A stretch of 64,000 nucleotides of DNA. Source: CAZHFW01 sp964531675. GTDB taxonomy: Bacteria; Planctomycetota; Phycisphaerae; Phycisphaerales; UBA1924. Below, in pieces: positions 17,343-26,894 of this stretch (position 1 is the stretch's first letter; every line of letters starts with the position of its first letter). The stretch is from positions 124,001 to 188,000 of the forward strand of contig CAZHFW010000001.1 in NCBI GenBank assembly GCA_964531675.1. The letters are read 5' to 3'. The position numbers and the translations under genes are program-made. The notes under the pieces are model-generated. The model worked only from the letters and a program-made list of their open reading frames with translations, was not told the DNA's origin and made no database searches.

Positions 17343-18056
17343 TCATGCTCGCGGTGGAGGCTCTGGCACGTCCAAGGAACGCGATGAGCAGACCACGTCA
17401 TCCGGCCGTTCCGGCACGAAGGGAACAGGCTCCGGCAGAATGATCTCAACGCCTTGCATTGGTGGCGCGGGGGGCAACGAGAACATCAGCAGTTGCTGAA
17501 GCCCTTTGCACGAGGGCGCGGAAATCGAAAGCCCCGGCCAAGACGGCCCTTTGCTTTTCGAGCAGCAGGATTCGCCAGCGGCCTGAGACTTGCCGTCCTT
17601 GTCGCAGCAGGCTTTGCCGCACCCGTCACTACACCCGGCATCACACGAGCAGAGGGCTGCGCCCTCGCGCGGCGTCGCAATACCTCGGCGGAGCTGCTCC
17701 TTGACGCGCTCGACGCACAAAACGCAGTGGGCTGACCCGGATTTGACCGCGTTCGCGGCGGCGATCCACTGATCGGTGCTGAACGAAACACCCTCCGGGG
17801 GCAGAACGCCATGCTCGATCGCCCACATGAGCCTCTCGTGCTCGGAATGGCAGCAGCAGTGCGTCCAGCATTCGGTTGCCGAAGCACACCCGCAACCGCA
17901 GGATTCGCAGGGGTACCGCTCGCCGCTCACCTGTCCAAACCATCCCATGACAACACGCGGCGATGGAACTACGCCAAACGACGCGATGAAGTAGACCGCC
18001 AGAAGCACCAGCGAAATGCCGGAAAGCAGCCCGGGATGGCGTCGAAAGAACGACAC
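17343..18056 (-). CDS. Cysteine-rich single-pass membrane protein
   Basis: 237 residues from a GTG start. One transmembrane helix (about 10-30) is followed by a segment with about 20 cysteines. The first cluster reads CESCGCGC, then five residues, then CWTHCCC, followed by ERLMWA about ten residues later. Other clusters are CVLC, a CSCDAGCSDGCGKACC run and CC near the end. I recall similar cysteine patterns in uncharacterised planctomycete proteins. Metal binding or a redox role is plausible but not shown. The C-terminal 60 residues are Pro/Val-rich. It has no close partner gene, with 261 bp separating it from the PEP-CTERM gene downstream. Confidence 0.7.
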   Translation of the reverse strand: MSFFRRHPGLLSGISLVLLAVYFIASFGVVPSPRVVMGWFGQVSGERYPCESCGCGCASATECWTHCCCHSEHERLMWAIEHGVLPPEGVSFSTDQWIAAANAVKSGSAHCVLCVERVKEQLRRGIATPREGAALCSCDAGCSDGCGKACCDKDGKSQAAGESCCSKSKGPSWPGLSISAPSCKGLQQLLMFSLPPAPPMQGVEIILPEPVPFVPERPDDVVCSSRSLDVPEPPPRA

Positions 18057-18421
18057 GCTTCAGTCTATGTACTGTCAAACAGGAATTTCTACGACATGGC
18101 CGCAACGACTGAACCTCGGTCGGGATGAGGGTAAGGGCGCAGAAAGCGGAATGGTGCCAAGGCGATTCCCGGTTCCGTCGTGAAGAGAAACGGGAGTTGA
18201 CGTGTCTCGTCTCACGATTTTCACACGAGTAGTGCCAGCCGCAACGTCGCTTCACGGGTTCACGGCGAGCAGAGCCCGCGTTTCTGGCCCCCAGGAGCGG
18301 ATTCCATCGACAAAGGCTCGATCGCTGTTCTGTCACCCCGATTGACCGATGAATCGCCCGCAACTTCACCGCTTGCGGGCCCTTTCCTTCTTTTGGCGAC
18401 GCAAGCTCATTACCATTGTTC
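18057..18421. promoter_or_regulatory. Divergent intergenic region upstream of the ankyrin gene
   Basis: 365 bp without a supported gene, between the leftward cysteine-rich gene and the rightward ankyrin gene. A weak sigma-70-like element (TTGACG at 18197, poor -10) is possible. The notable element is the hairpin with T-rich tail at 18356-18396, immediately before the ankyrin start codon. Confidence 0.45.
18356..18396 (+). terminator. Terminator-like hairpin in the leader of the ankyrin gene
   Basis: GCCCGCAA pairs with TTGCGGGC across a 9-nt loop and is followed by CCTTTCCTTCTTTT. It sits 25 bp before the ATG at 18422 in the coding direction, where a full terminator would silence the gene. 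It is either a conditional attenuator or the end of a short upstream transcript. Confidence 0.5.
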
Positions 18422-20152
18422 ATGACGAGCTTCGAGCCGCCCAACCAGGACTATCCGCCGCCCAAGCCCGGCGAGCCGCCCCTTCACCGGGCCGCGCGGG
18501 AGGGCGACCACGCCTCGATCAGCGAACTTGCAGCAGCGGGGGCGGATCTCAACGCCGTCTTTGATATGCGTCTGGACCCGGACGGACGCGCGAGCCCCGC
18601 AACGCCGCTCATGGTTGCGGCGGGCTCAGGCGATGGTGCCTCGGCCCCGACGGTTGCCCTTCTGTTGCAACTCGGCGCTGATCCCAAGGTCATGTGCAAT
18701 GGATCGTCGGCCGCGACCTCTGCGTTTGAAGGGCTTGGTTGGAACTACAAGCCGGGCGGCGACGCGGAACGAGCCAAGTTGGTGCTGGATGCCGGCAGTC
18801 CGCTCCCGGTCGATCCCGGGCGATTGAACCGCTTGCTGTGCGAGACCGCCACCACCGGCGACGCCGAGCGGCTCCGCATCCTGCTGAACCAGGGTCTCAG
18901 CGCCAAGGGACACTGGGACCCGGGCGAGGCCCGCAAGACTCACGGCCGCGTTATGGATCACATGGCCGAGTACCGGGCCGGCCGGCCAGATCTGCTCGCG
19001 TCCATGCCGCCAGGCTTTCTCGTGTTCATGAACGAGGCGATGAAGGAGTTCGAATCAATGATGGTCGCGCAGCAAAGCTCCGGACCATCTTGCTACGAGA
19101 TCCCACTCTTTCGGGCGGCAGAGTTCGGGAACGCCGAGTGCGTCCGACTGCTCCTTGCGGCCGGGGCGGAACCAAACGCCCGTGACAGCTTCAAGCGGAC
19201 GGCGATGTATTACGCGGGCTCCGACCAGGTGGTCCGGGTTCTTCTGGAGGCGGGCCTGCCGCTGGAAGATGCCGATGAGAACGGGTGGACACCGCTCTAC
19301 AGCGCCGTCGGCGGCGGTGCGGAAGCAATTCCCCGCGTGCGGGCCCTGCTAAACGCCGGCGCGAACGTCAACGCCACGCACGATCGTGGATACACGGTCT
19401 TCATGTCGGCGGTCGACTCGGGCCGCACCCCCGAGATTCTGCGTCTGCTCATCGCTGCTGGGGCGGACCCTCATGCCGTCTCGGAGCTTGGCTACAACGC
19501 CTTCCACGCCGCGATCGACGTGAACTTCGAGGCCAATGCGGAGGAGTCGGTGCGGGACACGCTGGGCTATCTCAAGGAACTTGGGGTCAACCTCGAGCAG
19601 CGCAACCATCGCAATCACACGCCGCTGGCCCGCGCGATCGAGGAAGGCACCGGTCTGGAAGTGCAAGTACTGTGCGAGCTCGGCGCTGATCCGCACGCCG
19701 TCTGCCCAAAGCATGAGTGCGGCGGAGAGGCGTGCACGCGAGTGGACCTGCCTCTGCTCTTTCACGCTGCCGACGGTGTCGGCGTCCACAAGGACCTGAA
19801 GGTCGAGGCTCTGCTGCGAGCGGGCGCGAGCCCCGTGGTCACCGATAGCGAAGGCTTCACGCCGCTGACGCACGTGGTCGCCGATCTGTGCCGGGCGGCT
19901 GATGATGTGGATGAGTCATATCAGGCCTTCTTCCGGGGGCTGGGCGGATTGCGGATGGGAGGCAAGCCCACGCCAGCGAGCCGCGATGAGTTCGTGGAGA
20001 AGGTCAAGCCGATTTTGCGGTCGTATGTCGAGCAGTTCGCGGGTGGTATTCCTTTGTCCAAGGCGTCGGATTACGCTCAGGACTGGCGCAAACAGGAGAT
20101 CTCCTGCATCGTCTCCCTCTGCGCTTACGAGGCGTGGATGAGGCGGTCGTAG
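18422..20152 (+). CDS. Ankyrin repeat protein
   Basis: 576 residues from ATG 18422. About ten ankyrin repeats cover most of the length, each with the TPLxxAA and LLxAGAxxNA pattern, for example CVRLLLAAGAEPNARD and VRALLNAGANVNATHD. There is no signal peptide or membrane helix, so it is a cytoplasmic protein-binding scaffold. The last 90 residues are not ankyrin and contain no motif I recognise. Partners cannot be inferred, as neighbours are unrelated. It converges with the SMP-30-like gene at the 3' end. Confidence 0.88.
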   Translation: MTSFEPPNQDYPPPKPGEPPLHRAAREGDHASISELAAAGADLNAVFDMRLDPDGRASPATPLMVAAGSGDGASAPTVALLLQLGADPKVMCNGSSAATSAFEGLGWNYKPGGDAERAKLVLDAGSPLPVDPGRLNRLLCETATTGDAERLRILLNQGLSAKGHWDPGEARKTHGRVMDHMAEYRAGRPDLLASMPPGFLVFMNEAMKEFESMMVAQQSSGPSCYEIPLFRAAEFGNAECVRLLLAAGAEPNARDSFKRTAMYYAGSDQVVRVLLEAGLPLEDADENGWTPLYSAVGGGAEAIPRVRALLNAGANVNATHDRGYTVFMSAVDSGRTPEILRLLIAAGADPHAVSELGYNAFHAAIDVNFEANAEESVRDTLGYLKELGVNLEQRNHRNHTPLARAIEEGTGLEVQVLCELGADPHAVCPKHECGGEACTRVDLPLLFHAADGVGVHKDLKVEALLRAGASPVVTDSEGFTPLTHVVADLCRAADDVDESYQAFFRGLGGLRMGGKPTPASRDEFVEKVKPILRSYVEQFAGGIPLSKASDYAQDWRKQEISCIVSLCAYEAWMRRS

Positions 20153-20245
20153 ATCAGGAAGCGCCCGGCCAGCGCCCACGCTCTGCGGAACACCGAGTCC
20201 TGAAGAGTGACGCGCCCCTCTTGCTGCTCGCCGGCGGCATCCGCA

Positions 20246-21163
20246 TTAGCGCCGCGGGTTGGTTGCAGGTAGCGTCGATCCCCCTCGTCCCGGCACACCA
20301 ATCGGCAGCAGGACGAGGCTCCCCGTGCCGTCGCCGCCGCTTGGTGAGCCGGTCACGTACAGGTCGGTGAGCTTCGCGCCGCCGAAGGCGACGTTGCTGG
20401 GGTGTTCGAGCCCCGTCGGATACTCGCGGATGATCTGGCCTGACGGGCGCAGCACGACCACCACGCCCCGGCCGTAGTCCGCCATGTAGAGCAGGCCCGC
20501 GCGGTCGATCGTCATGCCGTCGGGGATGGACTTGGGATCGGGGATTTCCGCGAGCACGCGTCGTCCGGACAGCACGCCCGGCGCGTCGATGCTGAACCGC
20601 GTGAGCCGACGGTCGCCGCTGTCGTCCACGACCAGCGTTTTTCCATCCGGGAAGACGACGATGCCGTTGGGATAGTTCAGATCGTCCGCGACCTTGCGCA
20701 GCGTTCGGCTCGCATCCAGGTAGTACACGCCGCTCCGGCGGGCCTTGCGATCCGATTCGGAAGCCGCGGGGACGGTGATGTACACGCCGCCATCGCCATC
20801 GAGCGCCAGGTCGTTGGGCGTTTCGAGTTCCGGCGCGAGCACTTCGATGAGCGCGCCGTTGGCATCGACATGGCGAACCCCGCCCCGGGCCGCGATCAGG
20901 TGCGTGCCGTCGGGCAGGATCTTGTGTCCATTCGGCTCGGTCGCGCGATGCCAAGGCTCGGGCGCCTTCGGGTCCCGCAGCGCGGACACCGTTCCCCGAG
21001 TCAGGACCGAGACATACGGCACACCACTGGTGTCAAAGACAATCCCCTCGGTGTAACCAGGCAAGCTCGCGAAGACCTGAGGCTGAACCGGACGCTGCGC
21101 GCATCCAGTTGTCAACACCGCCAGGCCGATCGCAGCCAGCGCCCGCGTGGTCACACGCGGCAT
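20246..21163 (-). CDS. SMP-30/gluconolactonase-like beta-propeller lipoprotein
   Basis: 305 residues. The N-terminus (MPRVTTRALA, hydrophobic, LTTGC) looks like a lipoprotein signal with Cys21, although Thr at -3 is not ideal. The rest is a six-bladed propeller of the SMP-30 type with TPNDLALDGDGGVY, YPNGIVVFPDGKTLVV and IPDGMTIDRAGLLYMADYG, which carry the Asn/Asp residues that bind the divalent metal. Family members hydrolyse sugar lactones or other esters; substrate unknown. A GTG at 21217 is an alternative start that would add 18 residues. The neighbouring kinase also ends in a propeller, but the two are unrelated. Confidence 0.8.
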   Translation of the reverse strand: MPRVTTRALAAIGLAVLTTGCAQRPVQPQVFASLPGYTEGIVFDTSGVPYVSVLTRGTVSALRDPKAPEPWHRATEPNGHKILPDGTHLIAARGGVRHVDANGALIEVLAPELETPNDLALDGDGGVYITVPAASESDRKARRSGVYYLDASRTLRKVADDLNYPNGIVVFPDGKTLVVDDSGDRRLTRFSIDAPGVLSGRRVLAEIPDPKSIPDGMTIDRAGLLYMADYGRGVVVVLRPSGQIIREYPTGLEHPSNVAFGGAKLTDLYVTGSPSGGDGTGSLVLLPIGVPGRGGSTLPATNPRR

Positions 21164-21406
21164 CGCGAGAGAGCGGCGGCGGCGGAACAGAGAGACGCGA
21201 GAGAAGAGGTCTTGCACTCGCGGAGTCTACAGGCTGCGACCTGTCTCGTCGTGGGGAAGCAGCACACGAAGCCACGAAGCGCCCGCGTCGGTGCTCAGTC
21301 CGTCGCCCATGTGTCACGCCCACGGCGTGCCTGGCGACAAGCTTGATGCTGTCCTCGGAGTTCACGGAGCGGCACCCAACGTGAGTCTCGCTTGCGTACT
21401 CGGGCT

Positions 21407-24166
21407 CTACTTGGCCCCACCCTTGGCCCGCAGTTCCTCAACCCAGTTGAGGATCGCGTGGATCGTGCGCGGCGCGCGTTCCCACGCCGTCCTCTCGATC
21501 ATCAGGAATCCACCTTCCGGGAGAACTTCGTAGCCGCTCCACCCGAGCACCGCAAAGGGGCTCGATCCACTGACGTCGAACAGCTTCTTCGGCTCCGAGA
21601 GGCGAGGTTCGCTTCCGCTGTACTCGACGCTGACCGCCATCAGCACGTCCTGGGGGTCTCTGAAGAAGAGACGTTTGCCATCGCGAGAGAACCGGGCGCA
21701 GTATCCGCCGCTGCTGGTGACCTGCACGTTGGGTCCCATTGCGCCGAGCGGCCCGAGATAGACCTCGAAGCGTCCCGACTCGTCGGAGGAGTACACGATC
21801 CACTTGCCATCGGGCGACACACGCGCGTCCGATTCGGACGCGGCGCTGTTTCGCACGGGCGTGAACGCGTCGGTCGCGTAGTTGTAAAGCGAAATGTCAG
21901 GCTTGCTGGTGACGTCGAGAACGCTGCTGGCGACGAGCAATCCCGAGCCGTCCGGAAGTTCCTGGAGTGGGGTGTAGTAGTTGCCGCGTGTGCCGGGGAG
22001 GATCTTGGGCTCGCCGCCGCCGACGGGCCATTTCGCAAGGCTGATCATCCCGTCGGCAGCAGTCTGCCCCGCGATGATCGAGGTGCCATCAGCCGACCAC
22101 ACCGGCCCGAAGGACTCGGTTTTGGAGTTCACCAGCGACATGGATCGCCGTTCAAGATCGAGCACCCACATCTCGACCTTGCTGCGGAGTGTGTTGAGCA
22201 CCGCCTTGCGACCATCGGGAGAGATCGTCGGAATGGTCTCGTACGCGTCCGATTTGTCCAGGATCGGCGTGGGCTTGCCCGACTCATCGACGCGCACGAG
22301 CCGCCGATCAGCGCCGTAGCGGCCGCCGGGCACATAGGCGAACGAGCCGCTCGTGGACGTCCCGATGTACGCCGAGTCCATCCACTGGTCGGCGAGAACT
22401 CCTTCGAGCGCCACGGTCGGCTCGCCGACGATGACACCCCGAGCCGGGTCGAAGCCCACGGTCATCACGGTTGTGCCGCGCATGAAGAGCAAGCGGTCGG
22501 GCGCGATGAGGCGTGGCTCGGTCATCGAGCGCAGGACGTTGCGGATCTTCCCATCGGTCAGGGAAACCGCAACAAGGTTGTACTCTTCGGTGGAAAAGCC
22601 CGTCCACGAGCCCGCCAGGACATAGTCCGCGCCGGCAACCGCGACCGGGACATCAAAGCCCCCGATCGTCATGTCTCCATTGACCGTGGTTGCACCGGGG
22701 CCAGCCTTCGCCAGTTGAGCAGGCTTGCCGCCGTTGGCGCTGACACGCCAGAGTCCGGATGGCCCGGCGCCCCAGACGATCGAGCCGTCCTCGAGCCACG
22801 CGCAAGAACTGAGGTTGTTCACGTCGCAGATCGTCAGCGCGGGGCCGCCGTCGGCGGGCATCTTCATCAGTCGAGACTTCGAGACAAACCCCAGCCACTT
22901 GCCGTCGGGCGAGAAGAACGGACTGCGGCAGTGCTCGCTGTTGGGCAGCACGCGGGACTCGGCGCTGGCGACATCGCGAACGCACAGATACGACTTGTTG
23001 TCGGCCTCGGCCACGAAAACGATGCGATCGCCAGCGGGGCTGATGGCGATGCCCGTGCCGATCCCGATGAATGGCGGAAGCGCGTACCCCGTCGGTGGAT
23101 CGATCGTGAAGCGAACGACCGGCTTGGCAACATCGGCGACCGCGCGATTGCCGCCCAGCCCCACGCGCCCGAACCAGAGCGGGAACGTCCCACCGACGAC
23201 GCCGACCGCCGCGAGCAGCAGGGCGAGCAACGTCCGCTTGTTCGTCCGCTGCGGCCCGGCGTCTGCGCCGCCGAGCCCCAGAACTGCACCACTCGGATCG
23301 CTGATCACCTGCGTCAGCGCGAGCCGGGCATCGCCGATGTCGCGCAGCCGGTTGCTATTGTCCTTGGCGAGGCATTGCGTCAGCAACAGACGGATGGTGG
23401 GCGGCGTGACGCTCGGGAGCAGCGTGAGATCTGAATCCTTGTGCAGCGTGGCCCCGATCGCATCGGCAACCGTCTCGCCGCGGAAGGGCATGACGCCCGT
23501 GAGCATCTCGTAGAGCACGCAACCGAAGGAGAAGATGTCGGAGCGTTTGTCGACAGGCTTGCCCCGCGCCTGCTCGGGGCTCATGTAGCCCGCGGTTCCC
23601 ATGATCGCGCCGGGGATGGTGGGGGAGTGGCGGATCGGGGATGTGTAGGTGGGCGAGTCGGCCTGCGCCGTGCCGCTGGTCGAAGACGGCGCGCCCTCGG
23701 CGGTGCGTGCGAGCCCGAAGTCGAGCACCTTGACCACGCCTTCGCTGGTCACCATCACGTTGCCAGGCTTCAGGTCCCGGTGGATGATGCCCTTCTCGTG
23801 GGCCGCTTCGAGAGCCTCCGCGATCTGCCTGGCCAGGTGCAACGCTTCGTCCAGAGGCAGCGGCCCGCGTTCGAGGCACGTCGCCAGCGTCTCGCCTTCG
23901 ATGTACTCCAGGACCAGGTATTGCTGCCCCTCGGCCTCTTCGAGCCCATGAATTCCGCCAACGTGCGGGTGATTCAGGGAGGCCAGCACCTTCGCCTCGC
24001 GCTGGAATCTGGCCAGCCGGTCCGGATCCGCCGCGAGATCGGCGGGCAGAGCCTTGATCGCCACGTGCCGATCGAGCTTCGTGTCGGTGGCGAGGTACAC
24101 CACGCCCATGCCGCCCCGGCCGAGTTCGCGCTCAATCCGGAATGTGCCGATGGCAGCGGGATGCAT
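21407..24166 (-). CDS. Membrane-bound Ser/Thr protein kinase with extracytoplasmic beta-propeller
   Basis: 919 residues. The kinase domain (about 8-270) has GRGGMG (17-22), Lys38, HRDLKPGN with Asp131, DFG (149-151) and an SPE motif in place of APE. A transmembrane helix near 312-330 leads to a long C-terminal half of TolB/WD40-like blades (SPDGKW, SADGTSI, RFSRDGKRL repeats). The propeller probably senses a ligand or binds a protein in the periplasm and controls the kinase inside. Phosphorylation targets are unknown. The architecture is very common in Planctomycetota and Acidobacteria. It stands alone, with 116 bp to the cupin gene. Confidence 0.92.
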   Translation of the reverse strand: MHPAAIGTFRIERELGRGGMGVVYLATDTKLDRHVAIKALPADLAADPDRLARFQREAKVLASLNHPHVGGIHGLEEAEGQQYLVLEYIEGETLATCLERGPLPLDEALHLARQIAEALEAAHEKGIIHRDLKPGNVMVTSEGVVKVLDFGLARTAEGAPSSTSGTAQADSPTYTSPIRHSPTIPGAIMGTAGYMSPEQARGKPVDKRSDIFSFGCVLYEMLTGVMPFRGETVADAIGATLHKDSDLTLLPSVTPPTIRLLLTQCLAKDNSNRLRDIGDARLALTQVISDPSGAVLGLGGADAGPQRTNKRTLLALLLAAVGVVGGTFPLWFGRVGLGGNRAVADVAKPVVRFTIDPPTGYALPPFIGIGTGIAISPAGDRIVFVAEADNKSYLCVRDVASAESRVLPNSEHCRSPFFSPDGKWLGFVSKSRLMKMPADGGPALTICDVNNLSSCAWLEDGSIVWGAGPSGLWRVSANGGKPAQLAKAGPGATTVNGDMTIGGFDVPVAVAGADYVLAGSWTGFSTEEYNLVAVSLTDGKIRNVLRSMTEPRLIAPDRLLFMRGTTVMTVGFDPARGVIVGEPTVALEGVLADQWMDSAYIGTSTSGSFAYVPGGRYGADRRLVRVDESGKPTPILDKSDAYETIPTISPDGRKAVLNTLRSKVEMWVLDLERRSMSLVNSKTESFGPVWSADGTSIIAGQTAADGMISLAKWPVGGGEPKILPGTRGNYYTPLQELPDGSGLLVASSVLDVTSKPDISLYNYATDAFTPVRNSAASESDARVSPDGKWIVYSSDESGRFEVYLGPLGAMGPNVQVTSSGGYCARFSRDGKRLFFRDPQDVLMAVSVEYSGSEPRLSEPKKLFDVSGSSPFAVLGWSGYEVLPEGGFLMIERTAWERAPRTIHAILNWVEELRAKGGAK

Positions 24167-24282
24167 GGCGGGGTGGAGTGTACCGGCTCACGCGGACCGT
24201 GCCGATGCGGAAACCACCAGAAACGAGGTCGAGAACGCCTCCGCACAACTGGCCGGGAGTCCGCCGGGTCGGTCGCCGCGTC

Positions 24283-24678
24283 TTAAGGAACACCGGCTTT
24301 GATCTCCACGCTCACCACATGGATTGGCGTTGTGCCGACGTTTTCAAGCGTGTGTGGCCCCATCGGCGCCGCCCACGCGGCCTGCCCGACCTCGGCCTTG
24401 GTGCTCTGTTGCCTTGAGTCCGCCAGAACCGTGCCTTCATGGTCCCGCCTGACGAACTCGCCGACTTGCAGGAAGTAGTACACCGCGGGCCATCGATGGG
24501 TGTGGAGTTTGACCGTCTGGCCGGGCTCGATCCGGGTATCGAGCACCCGCACGCTGGCGTTCTCCAGGAGAAGCCGGTGGTGCTCCGGAGCAGCACGCAC
24601 CGCGTCGAGCGCCTCGGGCCATGAAGATCCGTCGAGGCCGCGTCCTGCATGGGCTTCCGATCCGTGGTCATTCGACAT
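24283..24678 (-). CDS. Small cupin-domain protein
   Basis: 131 residues from ATG 24678. A single cupin domain with the first motif PGxxxxxHTH (PGQTVKLHTHRW) and a second motif ending GPHTLENVG. The usual glutamate of motif 1 is replaced in the YYFLQ segment, so metal binding would rely on the three histidines. It could be a dioxygenase, an isomerase or a non-enzymatic ligand-binding protein. The upstream hypothetical gene ends 90 bp before it on the same strand. Function not assigned. Confidence 0.75.
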   Translation of the reverse strand: MSNDHGSEAHAGRGLDGSSWPEALDAVRAAPEHHRLLLENASVRVLDTRIEPGQTVKLHTHRWPAVYYFLQVGEFVRRDHEGTVLADSRQQSTKAEVGQAAWAAPMGPHTLENVGTTPIHVVSVEIKAGVP

Positions 24679-24767
24679 GCGTGTCTCTCGCTCTTCGCTT
24701 TTTGCTGGTCGCTCTATCGCTCTATCGCTGCTCGCTTCTCCGCCTTCCCCATCCGCTCTCGACGCGG

Positions 24768-25136
24768 TCAACTCAGGATCCGGATCGAGGTCTCGTCGAT
24801 CTCAAACCGCCCGCGCCCGCTGCTGACCTGATCGTGCGCCACGCTCTTGCCGATGAACTCCAGGATTGCTGGTCGCAGCGAGACCGGAAAGCCCGTCGCC
24901 TTCTCCCAGTCCTTCGCCGCAGGCACATCCAGCACCGCCAGGGTGTCGCCGCCACCGAACTCGAAGTACATGTCGAAGCTCCGGAGTCCCATGGAGAAGA
25001 CCACCTTCCCCGAACGGCCCTCGGTGAGATAACCGATCCGGGCACCCTTAAGTTCGGCTGGGGGTGCAACCCCGCTCGGGCGCGCTGCCGGAAAAGCTGC
25101 CCGGATGATCGAAGTCGCCACACTGAGCCACGACAT
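24768..25136 (-). CDS. Hypothetical protein
   Basis: 122 residues from ATG 25136. A weakly hydrophobic N-terminus is followed by a compact alpha/beta domain with FSMGLRSFDMYFEFGGGD and a C-terminal RFEIDETSIRIL strand. No signal peptidase site is convincing. I do not recognise the family. It reads in the same direction as the downstream cupin gene and divergently from the phosphatase genes. Confidence 0.5.
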   Translation of the reverse strand: MSWLSVATSIIRAAFPAARPSGVAPPAELKGARIGYLTEGRSGKVVFSMGLRSFDMYFEFGGGDTLAVLDVPAAKDWEKATGFPVSLRPAILEFIGKSVAHDQVSSGRGRFEIDETSIRILS

Positions 25137-25343
25137 CGCGACGCTCTCCCCAGAACCGCCCCGCATGCGGGCGAGCTCCCAGCATACCGGCGCGCAAGAA
25201 CCTCCCACTGGCGCGACGGCGGCGCTCCGTCGTCATCGGCCCCGGGGGAAGCTCCAGCCCGCCGCGTGATCACTCTTCTCGAGTCGATGCAATTGAGTCA
25301 GACGCAACGCGTTCTGCCGCTGTTCCACGCGTGGAGGGTCACG

Positions 25344-26894
25344 ATGCTTCGTTGGTTCGTTCTCGTGTGCGTGTTGGCATTGACGGCCAGCGCCCAGTCC
25401 AGGCAGCCCGCGGGACGTGAGGGCCCGATGGCCTCGCTCTCGCAGCTCGTCGGACGTCCCACGGAGAAGTCCGTGACGCTGAGTGTGCTCGCGGCATCGG
25501 CGCAGGACGCCTTCGTCGAGTACGGCCCCGGCGCAGGGCCCCTCTCACGCAAGACGCCCACGCAGTCCCTCAAGCCCGGCGTGCCCTTCGAGTTCGAGAT
25601 CGAAGGCCTCGCGCCCGACACGTCCTACACATACCGGCTCCGCACCCGAGGCAAGGGCGCGACCGACTTCGCCGCCGGGCCTGAGTCCTCGTTCCGCTCC
25701 CGCCGCAAGTCTGGCGAGGGCTTTGTCTTCTGCGTGCAAGGCGACTCGCACCCCGAACGCGCGGGCAAGATGTACGACGCGGACCTCTACGTCCGCACCC
25801 TTCAGAATGTCGCCTCCGACAAGCCAGACTTCTACTTCCTGATGGGCGACGATTTCAGTATTGAGCGGCTCATCGAGCGCGGCACCAAGCGTCAGGACGC
25901 GGTCGACGCGGTGTACGAATCGCAACGCGGATTCCTGGGCATCGTCGGGCGTTCGACGCCCCTGATGCTCGTCAACGGCAATCACGAGCAGGCCGCCAAG
26001 TATCTTCTGGATGGCACCGCCGACAACTTCGCGGTGCTCGCAGGCCGTGCCCGCACCACCTTCTTCCCCTTGCCCGCTCCCTCCAAGAGTGGCCCGCCCG
26101 GGATGTACTCAGGCAATCCGGAGATCGTGCCGCACATCGGCCAGCTCCGCGACTACTACGCGTGGGAGTGGGGGGATGCGCTCTTCGTGGTCATCGATCC
26201 GTACTGGCATTCAGACGTCGCGGTCGACAACGAGGCGGGCGTGAAGGCCCCCGCCAAAGACGGCAATCCGCCCGCTGGACGTGAAGGCAAAGGTGGAGGC
26301 AAAGGGGGAGGCCGAGGCCAGCGCGATCTCTGGCAGATCACCCTCGGCGATGAACAGTACCGCTGGCTCCGCACGACGCTCACCGAGAGCAAGGCCAAGT
26401 TCAAGTTCGTCTTCTCGCATCACGTGCTGGGCACAGGGCGTGGAGGCGTCGAACAGGCGGGCTTCTACGAGTGGGGAGGCGAAGATCGGCGCGGCATCGA
26501 CCGCTTCAAGTCGATGAGGCCAACGTGGCAACAGCCCATTCATGACCTGATGCGCGATGCCGGCGTCACGATCTTCTTCCAGGGACACGACCACCTGTAC
26601 GCTCGCCAGGAGCTCGAAGGCGTTGTCTACCAGACCTGCCCGAATCCCGCCGATCCGACATTCACCGCGTTCAACCGCGAGGCGTACAAGTCGGGCCAGA
26701 TCTTCCCCAACTCGGGTCACCTGCGCGTCACGTTGTCTGACGGTTCCCATCCCGAATGCAAGGTCGAGTACATCCGCTCGCTGCGTCCGAGCGACGAAAA
26801 GGATGGCCTGACCAACGCCTCGATCGTTCACAGCTACACCATTCCGCCCCGTTCACCCGCGAAGAGCACCACGCGGCCGGAGGGCTCCCGATGA
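25344..26894 (+). CDS. Exported purple acid phosphatase-like metallophosphoesterase
   Basis: 516 residues from ATG 25344 behind GGAGGG. The signal peptide ends at about TASAQ. A fibronectin-like N-terminal domain (about 35-120) precedes a calcineurin-like phosphoesterase domain with GDSH (Asp134, His136), GDD (Asp169), GNHE (213-215), FSHHV and GHDHLY, the full set of metal ligands. It should hydrolyse phosphate esters in the periplasm or outside; the exact substrate is unknown. A Gly/Lys-rich insertion interrupts the domain near residue 310. Its stop overlaps the start of the next gene by 4 bp, and that gene encodes the same phosphatase domain, so the pair arose by duplication. Confidence 0.88.
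   Translation: MLRWFVLVCVLALTASAQSRQPAGREGPMASLSQLVGRPTEKSVTLSVLAASAQDAFVEYGPGAGPLSRKTPTQSLKPGVPFEFEIEGLAPDTSYTYRLRTRGKGATDFAAGPESSFRSRRKSGEGFVFCVQGDSHPERAGKMYDADLYVRTLQNVASDKPDFYFLMGDDFSIERLIERGTKRQDAVDAVYESQRGFLGIVGRSTPLMLVNGNHEQAAKYLLDGTADNFAVLAGRARTTFFPLPAPSKSGPPGMYSGNPEIVPHIGQLRDYYAWEWGDALFVVIDPYWHSDVAVDNEAGVKAPAKDGNPPAGREGKGGGKGGGRGQRDLWQITLGDEQYRWLRTTLTESKAKFKFVFSHHVLGTGRGGVEQAGFYEWGGEDRRGIDRFKSMRPTWQQPIHDLMRDAGVTIFFQGHDHLYARQELEGVVYQTCPNPADPTFTAFNREAYKSGQIFPNSGHLRVTLSDGSHPECKVEYIRSLRPSDEKDGLTNASIVHSYTIPPRSPAKSTTRPEGSR

Noticed and set aside
17198..17449. Small minus-strand frame overlapping the cysteine-rich gene 3' end
   Set aside because: It overlaps a better supported gene, lacks a ribosome-binding site, and shows no pattern beyond scattered cysteines.
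18349..18564. Possible leader peptide overlapping the ankyrin gene
   Set aside because: An ATG begins inside the hairpin region, but the frame overlaps the ankyrin coding sequence with a shadow-like product, so it is not reported as a gene.
21392..23434. Long open frame opposite the kinase-propeller gene
   Set aside because: The opposite strand encodes a kinase with all motifs. This frame has no recognisable domain or plausible start.
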